Below, in pieces: positions 1 through 12,313 of a stretch of 64,000 nucleotides of DNA. Both the position numbers and the translations under genes were made by a program. The notes under the pieces were generated by a model, which was not told where the DNA came from, ran no database searches, and was given only the letters and a program-made list of their open reading frames with translations. The stretch covers positions 124,001 through 188,000 of the forward strand of contig JAURVB010006221.1 in NCBI GenBank assembly GCA_033002965.1, written 5' to 3'. The number at the start of each line of letters is the position of its first letter. Within the stretch, counting starts at the first letter, position 1. Origin of the DNA: Piper betle. Taxonomy: Eukaryota; Streptophyta; Magnoliopsida; Piperales; Piperaceae.

Positions 1-2418
1 TGCACTTTCCTAGCTTCTCAACATGTGGCCTTTCCTGGAATCTATCTTTCTGGACTTGTGGGCTCCCCACATGCAAGTTAACAACAAACGGCAGCATGAT
101 TCATGCAGATTTGTTGAACCCTTGTGACCTTGGAAAATTTTTTTATCTTCAAGTTTGTAATCGTTTACAATTTCTTATTCGATCTAAGTAAAAAAAATTG
201 TGTGAGGCTCAAGATCGGTACATTCATAATTGCATTTTTTTGAGGACAAGCTTAGCTTTATTATACCTTCTGATTATGACATTGAAGGAACATCTAACAT
301 GGCTCTTTCGATTTACGCAAATCAGACAAAGCTAGGCTAATGAGGAAGTTTTTAGAAGTGAAATGGATTTATGGAAGGGGTCGGTGGTGCATGCCGGAAA
401 CAAATAGGTAGCGTTAGGTAGAAGGTAGTGCTTAATTACATCTCTCTCGGATTGCAAAATAAAGTCCAAACTTGTTGCTATCATGCATACGCACTCACTC
501 GAGCAATTATACACACGCACCCCACTTCCGATAGAGATGGCGGTCATTGAACCTGTTTAGTATACTTGCGTAATTGCTATGAATCAACAGATAAATTTCA
601 CACTTAATTGAGACAATTCATGTATTTGACTGTGAATTTTGGGGGTAAATTTGCTATTTGACAGTACAGATATATTTAAGAAAGTCAATTACTAGCAATA
701 ATCTTCAAGTTTAGGAAGCTCTTCCAATCAATCCCTCCGTATATATGTGGGAGTAGCAGGCCGGGCTAGATTGTTCATAAAGTCTTCACGAATTTACGAC
801 TTCCCGCAGTACAAACCTGATTCCTGATAGGTCTGGTGGCTCTGGACTGGCAAGTGAGTTTGATGAAATCATCTCCTCTGAACGCATATAAATATGTCTT
901 GGATTAAGAGTGCAGTACCCAGAATATTTTTTGGGTACAATTATGTATTAACACTCCATGAGATCAAGTTGGGCAAATTATATTTTCTTACCACTAATTA
1001 ACACTTAATTAGCTCTGTGATGGTTGGTTTCAAGAAGTGATCTATATCTTATTCACCATGAATCTTTTTTGGGATTTATATCTTAATTAATTGCATTCAT
1101 CATTTGATAACATGCTACAGAACAAATAGATTTTAATGTGTCTTACCCTTCATAAATCATTTTTTTTCATGAGAACAATAATTCGTAGTTTAATAAAAAA
1201 AAGGGCAGTTAATGCGGTACCCACCATCAAAGAACTCTGTTGTCTTGCTTGTCCCGCCTGATTGCTTAGGACGACCGACCTGCATATAATATTAGAAAAA
1301 TGGCGTTTTAATGATACAATAATAATACTACAAGAATGCCACCCGTCAAGTGTGTTCTAATCCATGCTTTAATCAATAAAATATAAAAAGTCTAGTATTT
1401 GTATTTTACAAGTCGAGCAGAAAATCCCCCAAATGCAATGTGTCAAGAACTAATTAAATTTTTTTTACAAAGCGAGAAGAAACCAGTGGGCCGTCAAAGC
1501 TAAAAGGAAAACAATGATTGAGCTTGACATGTATCTGATAAGAGTAATTTGTGTGTGGCCAAGAAGGTTTTATGTTCCAGTAAACTAACTATGCATAATG
1601 GGTAGAAGCCAACTCTCTATTAGACAATTAGTTATTCTTTATTAGCGTATGTTCATTTAAATTATTAATTTATGTGGTAAATCCCAGCAATGGTGTGATC
1701 ATTGACATGGATTTTTATTACAGCTCGATTCCTGGAAGAGACAAAAGCCATCGGAGATGCGTCTAAACACTTAAACCATCTTGTGTTATGTTATATTATA
1801 CATAAGAAACTTCGTATATAGAGGAGATTATTATGTGAGCAGAGGAAGAGTGAAGAGAACACATTCTTTTGGCAATGGTCAGTAATAACACTCTACCTAT
1901 ACTTAGTTTACAAGAATTGATACAAGCTCCCAGACTAGATCAGACATCCACCTGAGTATATATTTATTATCTTTCCAACCACAAATATTAATAATTATAC
2001 TCTCAACACCACATTTAAGTGATCCAAAGCTACCATTCATGTTGTAATAAAAAACCACATGCACCTTAAATTTCAAGTGAAATTACAGATCAATTCTTTT
2101 CCCAAACAGTGGAATTACAAAGAGTTTTGGTGGTGAAATCAATACTTTATTATGTTAAACCCTTATCACCAAACAAATCTGACTATCAGTGAATATTAGT
2201 GAACATATAAGACTACTCATCATATACATACATACATAAGTAGATCAGTCGAGCCTTTCTCCATCTCATAAATTCACCGGCCTTCCCTATCATCATCACT
2301 GGTCGTTTTCTTTCTTCTCTTTCTTCTCTCAGCTTTACCTTCCCTCATCCTTTGGATCTACCTCTCGCTCATTCACTGATCTCCCAGCCTTGAGCAAATC
2401 CCCCGGCGATCATCGACC
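1..2418. other. AT-rich intergenic DNA, no gene seen
   Basis: I see only short open frames with no recognisable domain, and no RNA gene or clear mobile-element ends. The last ~150 bases are pyrimidine-rich (TTTCTTCTCTTTCTTCTCTC and similar near 2309-2330), which suits a plant 5' untranslated leader for the gene starting at 2419. Confidence 0.5.
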
Positions 2419-3223
2419 ATGTCGGCCAAGGACTGCAGCAAGGCCGAGAAAAAGCGGCTGAAGCTGTTCCAGCGCCTCTTCGCCTTTGTCCTCACCGTCA
2501 TCGTCCTCGTCCTCCTCGCCATCCTCATCATCTGGCTGGTCCTCCGCCCCACCCACCCCCGCTTCGTCCTCCAAGACGTGGCCATCCTCCAGTTCAACGC
2601 CACCGCCGCCACCGCCCTCACCACTGTCATGCAAATCTCCCTCGTGGCTCGAAACCCCAACAACCGCATAGGCGTCTACTACGACCGCCTCGCCGTGTAT
2701 GCCACCTACCGGAATCAGCAGGTCGATCACCATACACATATATATATATAACGCTGCATCGTAGTTTGAGCTCCTTTATTATTATATTTTAGAAATTTTC
2801 TTATATCACACACTTAATTATAATTATAAGTATCAGTTACCGATAAATTAAATTTGTGTTTGTAAGTTTTTTGGTTTAAATTATGATAATATGGCGTCGG
2901 CGTAGGTCACCTTGGCTACCAGACTGCCATCTTCTTACCAAGGCCACAACGAGATCACGGTCTGGTCGCCGTATCTCAACGGCGTCAACGTGCCGGTCTC
3001 GCCGTTCCTGGTACTGGCAGTTCAACAGGACCAGTCGTCGGGGTACTTCGTCATCAACGTCAAGGCCGACGGCCGTGTCCGATGGAAGGTCGGCACCTGG
3101 GTCTCCGGCCACTACCATCTCTACGTCAAATGCGCCGCCTATTTCCGACTTGACGGCCGTCCCACCTCCGACAACGCCCTCGTCCGCCTCCAGTTTCCTG
3201 TCGGCTGCTCTGTTGACGTCTGA
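2419..3223 (+). CDS. NDR1/HIN1-like (NHL) LEA_2-family membrane protein, two exons
   Basis: Exon 1 is 2419-2721 and exon 2 is 2906-3223, joined in phase 0 across a 184-bp GT-AG intron (donor CAG|GTCGAT, acceptor CGTAG|GTCACC), giving 206 residues. The N-terminus is basic, followed by one membrane helix at about residues 18-42 rich in L/V/I/W. The LEA_2 domain follows, with the family hallmarks ARNPNNRIGVYYD, a YATYRNQQ turn ending exon 1, SYQGH, then VWSPYLNGVNVPVSP and DGRVRWKVGTWVSGHYHLYV in exon 2. Length and order fit the NHL family (NHL1/NHL10/NHL12 type), plasma-membrane proteins linked to pathogen response and senescence. The frame is intact and codons end mostly in C or G, unlike the AT-rich surroundings. 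The family is secure; the defence role is inferred from relatives. Confidence 0.9.
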
Positions 3224-4728
3224 TTCGACGCTAACGGTAAGGAAGGCGCTGTCACTGCTGCTTAACGGCGCCGTTGTATTTTTATTTTTTTTCTCTTTTA
3301 CTTTTACTTTTACTCTCTTTTTTGTGGGTATGTATGTATATCTTTGAAAATCAATTGAAAATATGAGAACGCTGGAAATTGATGTTTGGAAAGTGTAAAG
3401 TTTTATGAGCGGTATTTTCATTGCTTTGGTAGTTAACTTTGTGGGGGTTTTTTTCTTTTCACTGGTTTTTTATTTTTATTTATTAATGGCACCTGCAGGT
3501 AGTGAGTAACTAGTACTGTGTGATTAAGTTTTTATCGATATGTACAAACTCTTTTTATTATTACAGAGGAGTTCTACCAATTCTTTTCTACTGCGAATTC
3601 TTTTCTTTCTTTAGGTTTGTGATGTTTTCTACACATATTATTGATAATTTTAGGAGTCTGGATCAATTATTTTTATTAATAATTTATAAAAACTAATTTT
3701 AACATCGTATAACCATCACAAACTCGCTTGAATAATTTATCTCGAAAGCATTGTTACCCTTTTTAATCACCGAAAGATTGGTACATTAGATGGGTTTTAT
3801 AAATGATGTAAAAAAAAATCAGGACATTGGCAGTTATTTAGCAGAGGACCTCTTAATTGCTTCGGAAAAGGTGGCCTCTCTACTAGCAATGTAGCACATC
3901 ATGTCATATTTTCCTTCTGGAGACACTAAACATGATTTTTCACGACAGTAAGGCAAGTAATGGTTGATGGGTGCAAAGTGACTGCTTACATGTAAATTTG
4001 TTCAGCTTTGCAAAAGTGGGCTTACTTTATCTGTGATCTCGACTAATTTAATTTGTAAAAACTAACAAGTAGGTGTCTAATGGTGAAATGGTGTCGCATC
4101 TTCCAATATTATATACGAATTCGTTCATTGTCTCTTGTGTGCTGCATATTACCAATGCAACTGTGCAAGTGTCCTGCCGATCAATTAAAAACTGCTCGTG
4201 AAGCACACATGTGGCGGGGCACAGAGTTTCAACATTGATCCCAAGTAGCAGGCGAAATTCCCTCAACCTTGTATTACGACAGAATTGAGTCAATGTAGCT
4301 CCCACGAAGGGCTTACTATCAGCAATGCGCAGAACGTATTGATGATTGCAAGATTGAAAGGGGTCGGATCCCATGGAGAAGTACCTCAAATAATAGTTTC
4401 ATGAGTTTGGATTGGAGGTAATGCTTATCCATTTGTAGGAGAGTAGAGCCAATTTAGATTGGAGAGAAATCCAATAATGTATGACAAGGTTGTCATTTTC
4501 TCAGAGGAACGGAGGATCACGACACCTCTCTACTTGCCGCAATATTCATGTACGTTTTCGCAAAATTCATTACAAGGTTATGGCTCTACTCTTTTGATTG
4601 ACGTAAAACAAAGTAAATTTTGAGGACAAAATCAACATGATCACGAATTTTATTCACTCAATTGGCACATAATACAACACCTTGTTGTACCAGACAATAC
4701 CATCGAGTAGGAGTTTACATGAACGACC
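3224..4728. other. Intergenic, AT-rich
   Basis: This stretch holds the NHL 3' flank and the 3' flank of the convergent receptor-like gene. One 113-codon frame on the minus strand (4048-4389) has no recognisable domain, so I do not call it. No repeat ends are visible. Confidence 0.4.
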
Positions 4729-7630
4729 TCAATGGGGTAAAGACTTCAATGCAAAAAGCCTTGCCAAAATTTTATCAGTCTGCAGAAAATACCATCTTCG
4801 CCATCTCCATGAGAAAATCAAAGGGAGCACTAGAGTCATTAGTCCACAAATAAACCCTGTTTCAACTGCTATCCATTGCCAATTGACATGGTCGTCGTTC
4901 TCATTTGAAGAGGATGCCGCATCACACATTGGATCCACAGATTCTAACACACACTCGCCAGGCATGCTTTTGTTTCCACAGCTCTTTGCCAATGGCGGAC
5001 CACAGAGCCCTTCATTTCCTTCGTATGATGCTTCGGTGAACGTCTCGAATTGCTTGGCTCGCGGAATTCTTCCAACCAACATGTTGGAAGATAGACTCAA
5101 AATCTGAAGAAAGTTTAGTTGCACGTATTCATCTGGAATCTCACCACTGAGATTGTTGTAGGACAGGTCGAGTGACTCCAAGTTCGACAAGTTTGCAATG
5201 GGCTTGGGTAGACGACCGCTGAATGCATTGTGTGACAGGTTGAGAAGAGAAATTCCTGTTGAGCTGCCAATGCTGTCTGGGATTGCACCTTCGAACTTGT
5301 TGTTGGAGAAATCCAATGCTGCAAACACTCTGAAGATCTTCTCAAGCTTTCTGGTTGATCCTTTTATTGTGACTGTTACAGTGGTTTGGTAATAGAGTGG
5401 AGTTCGTACAACCCCACTTAGATATGTGTGTACAATATCAGCTGTTCTGTTCTTAGCAGCATCAATCCGCTTTAGCCCAATCAGAGTCCGGAAACAATCT
5501 TTTGGCAATTCACCAGAAAACCCATTAGAAGATATGTCTATGATGTGCAGCTTTTCTGAAGCAAATGAATTGGGCAAGATGCGACCGTGCAGTCTGTTGG
5601 AACGCAACACAAGAACTTGCAATTCAAGCATTCGCCCAAGCCATAAAGGGAAGGTACCGACCAATTGGTTTTCCCCTAGGTCCAACACTGTTAAGTTTTT
5701 GCAATGTTGAAGGGTGCGTGGAATAGACCCTACCAATTTATTGCGACTCAAGTCGAGTGTGTCCAGTTTACAATCTTGAGGGAAGGCATCAGGAATGCTA
5801 CCATTCATGGAATTATTCCTCAAATTCAAAACTGCAAAACTGGGTTTTTTGATACTAAGCACGGAGGAATATGAGTGGAAAGTGAGTTGTCAGAGAGGTC
5901 GAGAATATATATGGAGGATTCACAAATCGACTCTGGGATGGTGGCTAGACGGTTGTGTGAGAGCTTCAAGAAGTCTGTCTTGTTGTAAAAGCCATATATG
6001 TCGGGTAAAATGTTGGAAGTGAGTTCGTTATAAGATAGGTCGATCTGTCGGCCAAATCCATATCGACTAAGGTTTAAAGGGGATTTTGGGCCAGTCAAGA
6101 AATTGTAGGACAGATTCAGTAAACTTCCATAGGTGGTGACTGTTATGTTGGATATCCACTGGGGAAGATCACCATGAATGTCATTCATCGAGAGGTCCAA
6201 ATGGGAAAGATCAGTTTGGTTTTTCAGAAACTCCGGGAACTTCTTCAAATGACAAGCACTTAGATCCAAGGTGAAAAGTTGTGGTAGATTGAATGAAGAA
6301 CCACCTACGCCAACAGACAACCCACTGTTTGAGAGGGAAAGGGAAGTCAGGCGTGATAAGTTCTGTACCGAAGCGATCTCAAATGTGCCGGAGAAGTTGT
6401 TTGCTGAGAGATCAAGGGAGGAAAGTTGGCCATCTGGGAAATGTGGGATTGTGCCGCTGAATTGGTTGTAGGAAAGGTCTAGCGTTGAAAGATTGCCGGA
6501 GCTGTGTACTAAATCATGGGGGACAGTGCCATTGAAAAAATTGTTTGATAGATCAAGATAGGTGAGTTGAGAGAGATTCGCAAGCGTCGGAGGCAATGGA
6601 CCGAAGAAGTTCGACCAGGAAAGATCTAATATGGACAAGAAGGAGAGATTACCGAGAGAAGGTGGCAATGGTCCGGAGAAAGTAGTGTTGCTAATGCGCA
6701 GCTCTTGAAGGGAGCTCCCATCAGGAAATGCAGGTATGCTGCTCTCGATGTCAATGTTACCATCCAAATAGAGTGTCTTGAGGCTTCTCAACCCAAAAAT
6801 GGCAGGAGGAACATAAACCAAGCTGCAATATTGAAGACTGAGATGGGTTAAGTTACTTGAGGAACCATTTACAACAGACCACTGATCTTGATACAGGAAA
6901 CGTAGATCATTGAAAGGCAAGTCCAAAGTGGAGAGGTTGGGCAGAGCGAACAGAGAAGGTCGTAAATGGCCGGTAAGAGAGCAGGTAGAGAGACTCAAGA
7001 TACGGAGTCTGGGAAGTGAAGAAGACAAAGCTCGACTCCAATCACTGGATTTGGTCGAGATATTGACATTATCAAGGGAGAGCTCTTCCAACATAGACAA
7101 GTTGGCAACCAAATCTTCTAAACCAGGGCTTTCAAGCGTCAGACCTTCACCAGCTATATGAAGGGAAACCAAAGTTGTAATGTAAGAAATATCGGCTGGG
7201 ATCTGACCTTGGAAGTTTGAGTTGGCGAGGTTAAGGTGGGCGAGACGAGGGAAACGGTGGAGATTGTTAGGGACGGGGCAGCTCTCGAACCAGTTGTTGG
7301 AAAGATCAAGTGATTGGAGTTCAGTGAGGTTGAGCAGGGATGTGATGTCGACGGTGCCTCCGAGTCCCAAGTGAGAGAGATGTAGGCCAGTGACATGGGT
7401 TTGGTGCAGCGTGTCACATGTGACGCCCTCCCATTGGCAGCAGTTAGTGTGGCCGGCCTCCCAAGAAGGGAGCAGGTCGGGGTAGAAGTAGGAAGGGGGA
7501 ATTGGTGCTTGAAGAGGAGGAGAGAGGAGGACTGGTCCGGTAGGCAAGCTTGAGAGGGGAGGAGGAGATGGTAGAGACAGACAGAGGCGAGAAAGAGAGC
7601 AAGAAGGAGAGGTCTTCCGAGATTTGTCAT
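4729..7630 (-). CDS. LRR receptor-like protein (Cf/Ve/RLP type), two apparent frameshifts
   Basis: Intronless. The start at 7630 gives a signal peptide (MTNLGRPLLLALFLASVCLY...), then the LRRNT_2 cap (CLPDQSSSLLLFKHQF, later NCCQWEGVTCD). About two dozen extracellular LxxLxLSxNxxxGxIP repeats follow, then the island typical of RLPs (YYQTTVTVTIKGS, FAALDFSNNKFEGAIP), the last repeats, an acidic spacer (NENDD), one membrane helix at about 918-940 (WIAVETGFICGLMTLVLPLIF) and a short basic tail without a kinase. Family members are cell-surface immune receptors that signal through SOBIR1-type kinases. The frame breaks twice: in a C5 run (7495-7499, G on the plus strand) just after the signal peptide, and in an A6 run (5845-5850, T on the plus strand). 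One extra base at each would give one 967-residue frame, so these are sequencing errors or very recent lesions. The ligand cannot be told from sequence. Confidence 0.85.
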
Positions 7631-7725
7631 GATCTGTTCGCCGGCTACTTTCTCAATGGATCTTCCTCCCCCCACGAAATGCAATATACTCACTTCTCTA
7701 CTTGTGTTTTTGAGCTGCTGCACCT

Positions 7726-7735
7726 GATATATAAG
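7726..7735 (-). promoter_or_regulatory. Putative TATA box of the receptor-like gene
   Basis: The minus strand reads CTTATATATC about 96 bases upstream of the chosen ATG at 7630, a normal spacing for a plant TATA box plus a short leader. It supports 7630 as the real start. Confidence 0.5.
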
Positions 7736-7759
7736 AGTAATGGGAAGTGTTTTTTAACA

Positions 7760-9100
7760 GGTACGTAGGGCCTCAACTACTATGATTTGCGTTATCCCAC
7801 ATCCAGGCTTAATTCCCACATTTAAATTACACATTAAGCCCCATCAATAATATTAAATTAGTATATTACTAAAGTATTAAATAAATAAATTAGCTTTGGA
7901 AAAAACAAAAGAAATTAATTTTCTCTTTCGTACTTTAGACCAAAAACTAAGAAATTAGCTTCCGAGAGAAGAAATAAACCCATGCTGCGGGGGTGTGTAA
8001 GGAAGACGAATTAATGGCCTTCGACACAAGTCATGCAAACAAAAAATCTATGTATATACGATCAACAGGGTGTGAAGGAAGTCGCAACTAAAAATATATG
8101 TTCAACTAAGAGATGACTAAGGATGCATCTACGCCCAGATAGTCGTAAACTCAAGCAAGTGATCCAATACATAAATAAAGACATGCAATTCTCTCCGTTG
8201 AAAGAATACATGAATCCTAATCTCAAACGTTATGTAACTCTTCTGGGATTTACGTGAGATCTCCTAATTTACTTTCACAATACTTATTGGGATAAGGTCC
8301 TATTTGTAAAAGAAAATAAACTATAAATTTTTTAAACTGGACTAATCACTTTTGAATACGACTTAGCCCATTAAAGAGTTTCTCTATTCCATTTTAGATA
8401 GTAGGCTGGACTAAGGTCATTAACTAAACTGTTAATTACGAGTCAAAAAAAATTGTGGGCTAGGGCTATCAATGGGCTAAGTATAAGAATTTTGAGGATA
8501 AAGTTTTGTACGATAGGTAGATTATGAGATCCCTTAACTTAATAATCTTATTTATAAGTATGAATAGACTATAAATTTTTAAAATTTAGTTAGTCACTTT
8601 TAAAGACATAACTTAGCACATTATATTATAATTTGAGCCAGGTCAATATAATTTATTTAATGATAATGAGGATTTGTGGTTTCAAAACTCGAATCAGATT
8701 ATCTACTTTTTCATTTGTTTTTCTAAACAAAAAATCACTCATCACATAATTAATTAATTCAAGGCAGGTGATTAATATAATTGAATCGAACTAACATTAA
8801 TATTGATGTAGTTCGTATAATAACAGTCAATACTCGGTTAAGTTATACCATATAATTAAAGCGTTTGCACACATCATAAAACTGAAAATGGGAGGAATGC
8901 ATCTTCTTCCTGTGGATTGTAACTACGTACTATGCAATTGATATCACGGCCATGAATCAGAGAGAAAATATCGAATTATTGCTCGAACATGATCGATTAA
9001 AGAGAAGAAGCAAAATGATTATGCACAATTACGATTCTAACTGATCATCGTTCTAAACACGAACATACAAAGACTACGCAACACCCGACATAACCGTCGG
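7760..9100. other. AT-rich intergenic DNA, no gene seen
   Basis: Composition is strongly AT-rich with no coding frame of substance. Phrases such as GGTTTCAAAACTCGAATCAG near 8680 resemble relics of old plant repeats, but I cannot define ends. Confidence 0.35.
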
Positions 9101-9106
9101 CGATCA

Positions 9107-9463
9107 TCACCTCCGACGCTTGCCCATCACCGGCATAGGCCTTGTCTTGGCGTACACGACCGCGATCGGCAGATACTTCCTCTTCCTCCTCCCACACGGC
9201 CTCGCCTTCTCGCCGCCGCCTGTCTTCGCCGCCGCCCTGGGGCCCACTTCCTCGCCTTCCTCCTCCGTCGACCTATCGCCGGAGTCGCCGCTGAGTTGGA
9301 CGATTTGCCAGGCAGCCATTATTTCGGGGGCCTCAACTATATCATGGTCTTTGACGTCGTCGTCGTCGTATGTTGAGCTCAAAGACGACTCGGCGAGGAA
9401 AGATGCGACCTCTGCTTCCTCTTGGGATTGTTGGGAAGGATTGTTGGTGTTATGATTGGCCAT
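9107..9463 (-). CDS. Short plant protein with acidic centre and basic C-terminus, unknown function
   Basis: I take the ATG at 9463 (context CATGGCC on the coding strand), giving 118 residues; an in-frame start at 9646 would lie upstream of the putative TATA box. The order is a Q/E-rich N-terminus, a DDDDVKDHD patch, a MAAWQIVQLSGDSGD motif, an EEEGEE run, and a basic tail (RRKRKYLPIAVVYAKTRP, ending GKRRR). The pairing of an 'AA-x-Q-x-x-QLSGD' motif with a later 'RRKR-x(4)-I-x(2)-Y-x(2)-T-x-P' motif recalls an uncharacterised plant family of small, probably nuclear proteins (SRP40-suppressor-like in some annotations). I recognise it only loosely. The RRKRK and KRRR clusters could be nuclear localisation signals. 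It is GC-rich and single-exon. No function is proposed. Confidence 0.55.
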   Translation of the reverse strand: MANHNTNNPSQQSQEEAEVASFLAESSLSSTYDDDDVKDHDIVEAPEIMAAWQIVQLSGDSGDRSTEEEGEEVGPRAAAKTGGGEKARPCGRRKRKYLPIAVVYAKTRPMPVMGKRRR

Positions 9464-9557
9464 GAAATTTGACGCGAACAAGGATTTGGGGGGTTGGTCT
9501 ATGATCTGGTGGAGGGAGGGATGCGTGAATTCAGAAGATGGTAGGGGACGCATCCTT

Positions 9558-9567
9558 TCTTTATATG
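9558..9567 (-). promoter_or_regulatory. Putative TATA box of the short protein gene
   Basis: The minus strand reads CCATATAAAG about 97 bases upstream of the ATG at 9463. It lies downstream of the alternative start at 9646, which argues for the shorter protein. Confidence 0.45.
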
Positions 9568-9691
9568 GTAGGACTAGGGCCTGGTACGCTTCCATTTGTC
9601 TATAATTGAAAGTCGGTTCATGGAAATGGCGGTGGGCTACGTACAAAATGACGAATCTACCATTATTATCCCATATAAAATGCCATAAAAT

Positions 9692-10756
9692 GAGAATTTT
9701 TTACCAAAAGAGAGAAAGGTTACTGATATTACCAATTAATGGGAAAATCAAAAAAATTACCCGAAAAGAGGAAATTTAATTAAAATACTAAAACTACCAC
9801 AAAAAAGAAAACACTTCGTTCTTTCCCCAGTTTTCCTTCCCCGACCGTGTGTTTCTCGAGCTTTCGGCCGACCGTAAACCGTTGGCAGGTCGGCCCCGGC
9901 GACGCCATGAATACTGATCGACGGCTGGTCACGTTGACTATGGTTTCCGTTCAGAACCGTTGTCGTTCGCCCTGTTGTTCACCGGGAATTAGGGCCCGAA
10001 GTCACTGCTTGAACCACGGTCGCCGACTATGGCTGTTGTTGGTTTCCGTCGCCAGGACCTCCTCTGTCGTCGGAGGACCTCCTCTGTCGTCGCCGTTGTA
10101 ATGTCGTGTCACAACGGGTCGAACTCCGCCGACCTCGACTGCCGCTACTACTGAGATTGTCGTCGGTGCCTCTCTGGAGTTTTCTGGCCATCGCCTTCTA
10201 CAACTAACTCTGGCCGACTGGCAACCAATCGCCCTAGCCGTCATCGCTATCGCAGGCTCTACCTTCTGGTACCCTCTCCGGCCCCTGATTGGCCGCGACC
10301 ATCATCCTCGCTGCTGGAAGCCGTCGGCTTTCGGGCCGCCAGCCACGATTGTTGTTGCCGTCGGTGACCTCATCGTCACCTTCACTGCATCTCCATCTAC
10401 CAATCACGACCACTGGTCGGCCATATCCCACCGCCGATCCTTGGGACCTGCTCGAGCCTTCGATTGTCGCCAACGAGCCATTTCCCAGCTAGATTCCGGC
10501 CACTGTTCACGTCGCTAACACCGCCTACACGCTCGCTGCAGTCGTCCTCACCGGACTTGAGCCGCCGTTGTTGGGGTTTCCCCTGGCCCACCGCCGTCAT
10601 TAGGGCCACCCCTTATTGGGGAAGCCAGTTCGCAATTTTTTTTGTTTTTATCTAGTTTTTGTATTTTAATTAAAATTTTTTTCCTGGTAATTAGTTTTAA
10701 TTATCACACTTTCAGGTAATATAAAAAATGATCCCCATTTTCTGATAAAAAGCTCT
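9692..10756. mobile_element. Pack-MULE-like element: ~95-bp inverted ends around a GC-rich body
   Basis: The left end (9692-9795) and the reverse complement of the right end (about 10660-10756) align along their length. The inner block ending AATTTAATTAAAATAC is near identical, and in both it follows an AATTACC motif, a second ATTACC motif and a leading T-rich stretch. Between them lies ~800 bp of strongly GC-rich sequence (9835-10620) inside AT-rich surroundings, with frames on both strands but no domain I recognise. Long inverted ends around a GC-rich, gene-like interior are the signature of Mutator-like elements that carry host gene pieces. A 9-bp target duplication is not clear: only TAAAAT is shared across the two outer flanks. 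Confidence 0.55.
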
Positions 10757-11099
10757 TAAAATTAGCATCCACTTAAATATATATTTTTTATGTTTATAAT
10801 TTTTAATGTGAACAGATAGATCATGAATGAGATTAATTTCTTTTTTAAAAATAGTTAGATGCCCTCCATGATTTCCTAAACGGCTTAATTTAAAATAAAC
10901 TTCGTTAAAACAATTTAGGTGGATGCTAAAATTCACCCACATCTTTAATTAAAACTAATAACCTGATTCAACCTATCCATGAAAGTCTAGCCCACATCTA
11001 ACCACCTTCAAAATGGCGTCGTCCATAGCATACTCACAAATCAAAATCAGACGTGGAATCAGATGGGAAGAGTCATTGAATCGGACTAATTCATTAAAA
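10757..11099. other. Intergenic, AT-rich
   Basis: No gene or repeat end recognised. The stretch separates the MULE-like element from the retroelement relic to its right. Confidence 0.3.
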
Positions 11100-11345
11100 A
11101 TTGGACAAAAATCAGTTCACTTGAATCAATAAAAATCGATCATTATAATTATATTTTTATAACAGTTTGAGTGAATTATTAGTTATAGAACATGTCATTT
11201 TCGTATTCCAGAGTGTATTATATTTTATGAGATTTTTTCATATTTTTTTGATTTTTTTAAAATTTATTAGGTATTAGTTATTATTTTTTACTCGAGTGGG
11301 AATCGAGTCAACTTTTATTTACAACAGTGCCACCTAAAACCTTTG
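11100..11345 (-). mobile_element. Old inverted relic of the LTR-like family
   Basis: Read on the plus strand, 11160-11345 matches the minus strand of the young element at 14085-14240. Both have a TTAGTTATAGA[A/G]CATGTCATTT block, a T-rich block with ATATTTTT, GAATTTATTA or AAATTTATTAGG, then TAGTTATTATTTT, the ACTCGAGT...ATCGAGTCAA hairpin and the start of a GC-rich tract (CAGTGCCACC against AATGCCATCG). Many substitutions separate them, so this copy is much older. It probably extends into the GC-rich sequence that holds the inhibitor fragment. Confidence 0.6.
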
Positions 11346-12293
11346 CCCCAACTTTTCTCCCCTAACCCCGATTCACGCTGCCAACACCTCTGGCAGTCGC
11401 ACCACTGCAGATCGACACCGCTACCTCCGCCAAAGCATCACCGAGTCATTCCCCTAGCCTTCTCGGCCACCACTTGGCTTCCACAGTGGACAAGAGCCAC
11501 TCGATCACGTCGCGCTCTTGACATTGTTTCACTGTTGGTTGCACTGCTCCGCCGCCATCATACCATTGTCGCTGCCCCTTCGACCCCAGGAAGCTTTTCC
11601 CTTCCCGTGTGGCACTGCTAAGGCTGGGCAAGGGCTATTTGGAGAAGCCGACCCACCTCGTCCCTCGACACCAACTGCCGCCAATGGCAGCTCGTGTAAC
11701 ACCCCGTTTCGGCTCACCCGTGAACCGACCCGGAAATGTCACCGGCGACCGAACCGTTCGCTAATCTACTAGGTTCGGTTAAGCCGTCCAGGATCTACTC
11801 TCGGCGTTTTAAGATGGAGATGCAAACATGAAATGCATGGATGGGATGCGTGGGTTCTAACGGAGTCCTACATACATGCCATGACGTGCAAGCAAAGATA
11901 AGATAAAATAATAAATGAGAAACCAAAAGAAAATATATACTATTTTATGAAAATACGGTAACACATGATAATCTATCGTAGCATTCAATCATTATCTCCT
12001 TCGTTTCAATTGAGCCGAGCCTGAACTCCAAGACTCACTACTCATTCACATTTATCCAGTTCATTTCATAACAAGCAATTTATCTAAACAAACACATCAA
12101 AATTATCATTCACGTAGCAATAACACACCGTCATTATACGTTACACGCGGCAGGTACATGTGTGCGCGGTTCCGTGCTGCTCCTCCGCAGTCCCGACAGC
12201 TTTCATCGCTCGCATTCCTCACCTACATATATATAGAAAAACCGTCAGTAACGAGTGTTACCGGCCCGGAAAATAACTAATATCAATCTGGCA

Positions 12294-12313
12294 CAGGAGA
12301 GCAAACTCTCCTG
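12294..12313 (+). other. Conserved hairpin H1 of LTR-like copy 1
   Basis: The 8-bp stem CAGGAGAG pairs with CTCTCCTG around a CAAA loop. The equivalents are 56503-56522 (CATGAGAG with CTCTCATG) and 59247-59266 (TATGAGAG with CTCTCATA). All three stems pair fully although their sequences differ. Confidence 0.7.

Noticed and set aside
4048..4389. 113-codon open frame on the minus strand
   Set aside because: No domain, no signal peptide, no splice partners; AT-rich DNA gives such frames by chance.
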